The notes below the pieces were generated by a model. That model did not search any database. It was not told the DNA's origin and worked only from the letters and a program-made list of their open reading frames with translations. From positions 1-51,666 of the forward strand of contig JABFFZ010000034.1 of NCBI GenBank assembly GCA_013112725.1: a DNA stretch of 51,666 nucleotides. Direction: 5' to 3'. Source of the stretch: Chloroflexota bacterium. Its GTDB lineage: Bacteria; Chloroflexota; Anaerolineae; Promineifilales; Promineifilaceae. This document shows positions 49,883 to 51,666 of the stretch, piece by piece. Position 1 is the first letter of the stretch. Each line of letters begins with the position of its first letter. Both the position numbers and the translations under genes were made by a program.

Positions 49883-50821
49883 CTACCCTTCGGCTAAAAT
49901 TTTGTCTACTTCGGCCAATTCAACGGCCGTTAGCGCCCATTCCCCCGCTCTGGCATTGGCTTGCAACTGTTCCAGCTTTGTCAGCCCGGAGATGACGGAG
50001 CAGACCTGGGGCTGCGCCAGCAGCCAGGCGTGCGCCAGTTCGCCCATGGTGTGGCCTCGTTCTTCGGCCCAGGCCGTCAGTTTTTCCACGATGGTGTAGT
50101 TGGCCTCAGTCATATACCGCTGCACATATTCACTGCTCTCGCCGCGTGAACCGGCGGGCGCGCCGGCGCCGCGCCGGTATTTGCCGGTGAGGAAACCGCC
50201 CGCCAGCGGGAAATAGGGGATAAACCCGACGTTGTGCGCCCGGCAGTAAGGCAGCACTTCTTTCTCCACTTCCCGTTCCAGCATATGGTAGTGGGATTGG
50301 ATGGTGGCAAAGGCTGACCAGCCGTGCAGGTCGGCCAGCAGGTTGGCTTCGGCCAACTGCCAGGCGGCGTAGGCGGATGCACCTACGTAGCGTACTTTGC
50401 CGCTGCGGATCAGGTCGTCCAGCGCCCGCATTGTCTCGGCAATCGGCGTCGTTTCATCCCACCGGTGCATCTGGTACAGGTCTATGTGGTCGGTTTGCAG
50501 GCGGCGCAGGCTGGCCTCCACGCCGTGCATGATGTGGTAGCGGGACGCGCCGTAATCGTTGGGGCCGCTGCCCGTTTCCATGTAGACCTTTGTCGCCAGC
50601 ACAAAACGGTCGCGGCGGCCTTTGAGGGCATGGCCGAGCGTTTCTTCGGAACGGCCGTTCGCATACACATCGGCCGTATCAATGAAGTTGATCCCCAACT
50701 CCTGCGCCAGCGATAAAGCGGATTGCACCGTTTCCTGGTCTACCACGTTTCCAAACCGGTTCGTGCCCATGCCAATCACCGACACGCGCACGCCGGCATT
50801 GCCTAATTGACGATATTCCAT
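49883..50821 (-). CDS. Aldo/keto reductase
   Basis: 312 residues from ATG 50821, which has GGAGGACAT upstream; an in-frame ATG at 50875 lies inside a repeat. The catalytic tetrad is readable: Asp48 (FIDTAD), Tyr53 (DVYANG), Lys78 (ATKVY) and His119 (YQMHRWD). The NADPH-binding region follows a C-terminal GLTKLEQLQAN. It reduces aldehydes or ketones with NADPH; closest in style to the YghZ/L-glyceraldehyde-3-phosphate or Kv-beta-type group. It lies 57 bases after selB on the same strand. Confidence 0.92.
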   Translation of the reverse strand: MEYRQLGNAGVRVSVIGMGTNRFGNVVDQETVQSALSLAQELGINFIDTADVYANGRSEETLGHALKGRRDRFVLATKVYMETGSGPNDYGASRYHIMHGVEASLRRLQTDHIDLYQMHRWDETTPIAETMRALDDLIRSGKVRYVGASAYAAWQLAEANLLADLHGWSAFATIQSHYHMLEREVEKEVLPYCRAHNVGFIPYFPLAGGFLTGKYRRGAGAPAGSRGESSEYVQRYMTEANYTIVEKLTAWAEERGHTMGELAHAWLLAQPQVCSVISGLTKLEQLQANARAGEWALTAVELAEVDKILAEG

Positions 50822-50831
50822 ATGTCCTCCG

Positions 50832-50881
50832 TGATGCGTGATGCGTGATGTGTGGACCCACTGGTCACGCATCACGCATCA
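50832..50881. repeat. TGATGCGTGATGCGTG inverted repeat spanning the selB stop
   Basis: TGATGCGTGATGCGTG (50832-50847) pairs exactly with CACGCATCACGCATCA (50866-50881), an 18-base loop between. The last three bases of the right arm are the selB TGA, and the left arm lies ten bases before the aldo/keto reductase start. Confidence 0.85.
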
Positions 50882-51666
50882 TGCTATTAAAACCCGCTCA
50901 TCGCCCTCGCGGCGGGTTATTTTCCGTTCGTCCAGATGTTCCAGTAAGGCGATGGCGTATTTGCGGCTGGTCTGGAATTCATCGCGCACCTGGGCGGCGT
51001 TGATACGGCCGTGCGCCGCTAAAAACGCCTGTAATTGTCTGATGATCGTTTCATACTGCCCGGCCGTGTAAACCACATCGTGGCTGATGGGGCGCAACTG
51101 GCCCAACTCTACCAGGGCAAAATAAACGTCTTCGCCAACGGCCATCTGGCACTCTTTCACGCTGGGGGTAGTGATGCCCGCCTGCGCCAGTTGCGCCAAC
51201 AGCCGGTCAATGGCTGTTTGCTGTGCCGGGGTAAAGCGGATGGCGTGGTCAGGTTGGCGCAGCAGCGCCCCCGCTTCGGCCACCAATCCATCCTGGGCAG
51301 CATAGGTAACGAAGGGGTTGAAAACGGCCGTTGGCAGCTTCAACCGGCTACGCGCCTCTTCACGCGGCAGCCCCAACCGCAGCGGATATTGCCGATGGTA
51401 GTCGGCCAGCAGCCCGGTCAGATGATCCGCCCATCGCTGGTAGGCGGCATGGGAGAGTAGCTGCGCGTCCAGGCGAATGATCTGACCGTTTTCCAGGAGT
51501 GTGTGCAGGGTGTGTACGGCCGTGTCCTCATCCAACCCTGCCGCCGCCAACAACTGGCTTCTGGCTATCGGCTCCAACCGTTGTAGCGTTTGCAGCAGCT
51601 TTTCCTCCGGTGTGCCCTGCGCCAGCGTTTGCAGCCGGGTGATGGTGTCCGGGCGGAAGCGGCGAT
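50879..51666 (-). CDS. selB: Selenocysteine-specific elongation factor SelB, C-terminal part
   Basis: About 262 codons are visible; the gene continues beyond the right edge. The visible part is the tandem winged-helix region of SelB that binds the SECIS hairpin. The last one (HGRINAAQVRDEFQTSRKYA, LLEHLDERKITRREGDERVLI) has the SRKYA/LLEHLD/TRREGDERVL signature of SelB domain IV. The GTPase half would lie outside the window. Presence implies UGA-encoded selenocysteine, although no selenoprotein was recognised here. It ends at TGA inside an inverted repeat. Confidence 0.9.
   Translation of the reverse strand, partial: RRFRPDTITRLQTLAQGTPEEKLLQTLQRLEPIARSQLLAAAGLDEDTAVHTLHTLLENGQIIRLDAQLLSHAAYQRWADHLTGLLADYHRQYPLRLGLPREEARSRLKLPTAVFNPFVTYAAQDGLVAEAGALLRQPDHAIRFTPAQQTAIDRLLAQLAQAGITTPSVKECQMAVGEDVYFALVELGQLRPISHDVVYTAGQYETIIRQLQAFLAAHGRINAAQVRDEFQTSRKYAIALLEHLDERKITRREGDERVLIA

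Larger units (their letters stand above)
1253..51523. repeat. Dispersed highly iterated palindrome ACGGCCGT across the window
   Basis: This octamer equals its own reverse complement. About 80 exact copies were counted by eye, first at 1253-1260 and last at 51516-51523, roughly one per 600 bases. It is read as Thr-Ala-Val, as Asp/Asn-Gly-Arg and as Arg-Pro, so it occupies all three coding frames, and also lies in intergenic DNA, promoters and pseudogenes. Confidence 0.93.

Overview
The window looks like chromosomal DNA of a free-living bacterium, most likely a Chloroflexota member of the Anaerolineae/Ardenticatenia type. This is inferred from gene style: large secreted beta-propeller and subtilase proteins, a tungsten-type aldehyde oxidoreductase, a membrane-bound heterodisulfide-reductase-like protein, and many small interspersed repeats. 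No rRNA, tRNA, CRISPR array, phage or transposase gene was seen. GC content looks like the mid to high fifties by eye.

Layout. 1-2.8 kb: a secreted subtilase running off the left edge. 3-8.7 kb: polyprenyl diphosphate synthase, diverging from xpt-guaA (xanthine to XMP to GMP) and two related membrane proteins. 9-15.3 kb: a class V aminotransferase overlapping serB, an M20 peptidase, a histidine kinase with a degenerate receiver, an orphan McrC-like nuclease and a sulfotransferase-like protein. 15.4-19.9 kb (minus strand): a broken DUF4160 gene, a DUF2442 gene, a restriction endonuclease with an early stop, its adenine methyltransferase and a tightly coupled aldehyde:ferredoxin oxidoreductase. 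20-26.9 kb: a class III aminotransferase and a 1701-residue secreted propeller protein. 27-29.6 kb: a probable membrane redox operon (Asp/His-tailed secreted protein, Pro/Ala-rich anchored protein, ApbE-like flavin transferase, ferric-reductase-like haem protein). 29.8-35.2 kb: a P-type Ca2+ ATPase followed by two decayed genes (AI-2E family permease, SPFH/band-7). 35.4-39 kb: two tandem PIG-L deacetylases and serA. 39-43 kb: the rpmH-rnpA-yidD-yidC-khpB cluster with a PQQ-type propeller lipoprotein inserted. 43.4-51.7 kb: a membrane Fe-S oxidoreductase, a 7TM-GAF-HTH regulator, ftsH, an aldo/keto reductase and the C-terminal part of selB.

Serine synthesis is nearly complete here, split between serA (37.4 kb) and the aminotransferase-serB pair (9-10.9 kb).

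The strongest unexplained signal is the 8-bp palindrome ACGGCCGT. About 80 exact copies were counted by eye, where about one would be expected. It lies in all three reading frames and between genes, and resembles cyanobacterial HIP1. On top of this are several families of small inverted repeats. They sit exactly on stop codons or just before ribosome binding sites, and some supply the last codons of genes, including both members of one convergent pair. Several genes carry in-frame TAA/TAG codons or frameshifts and are recorded as pseudogenes.
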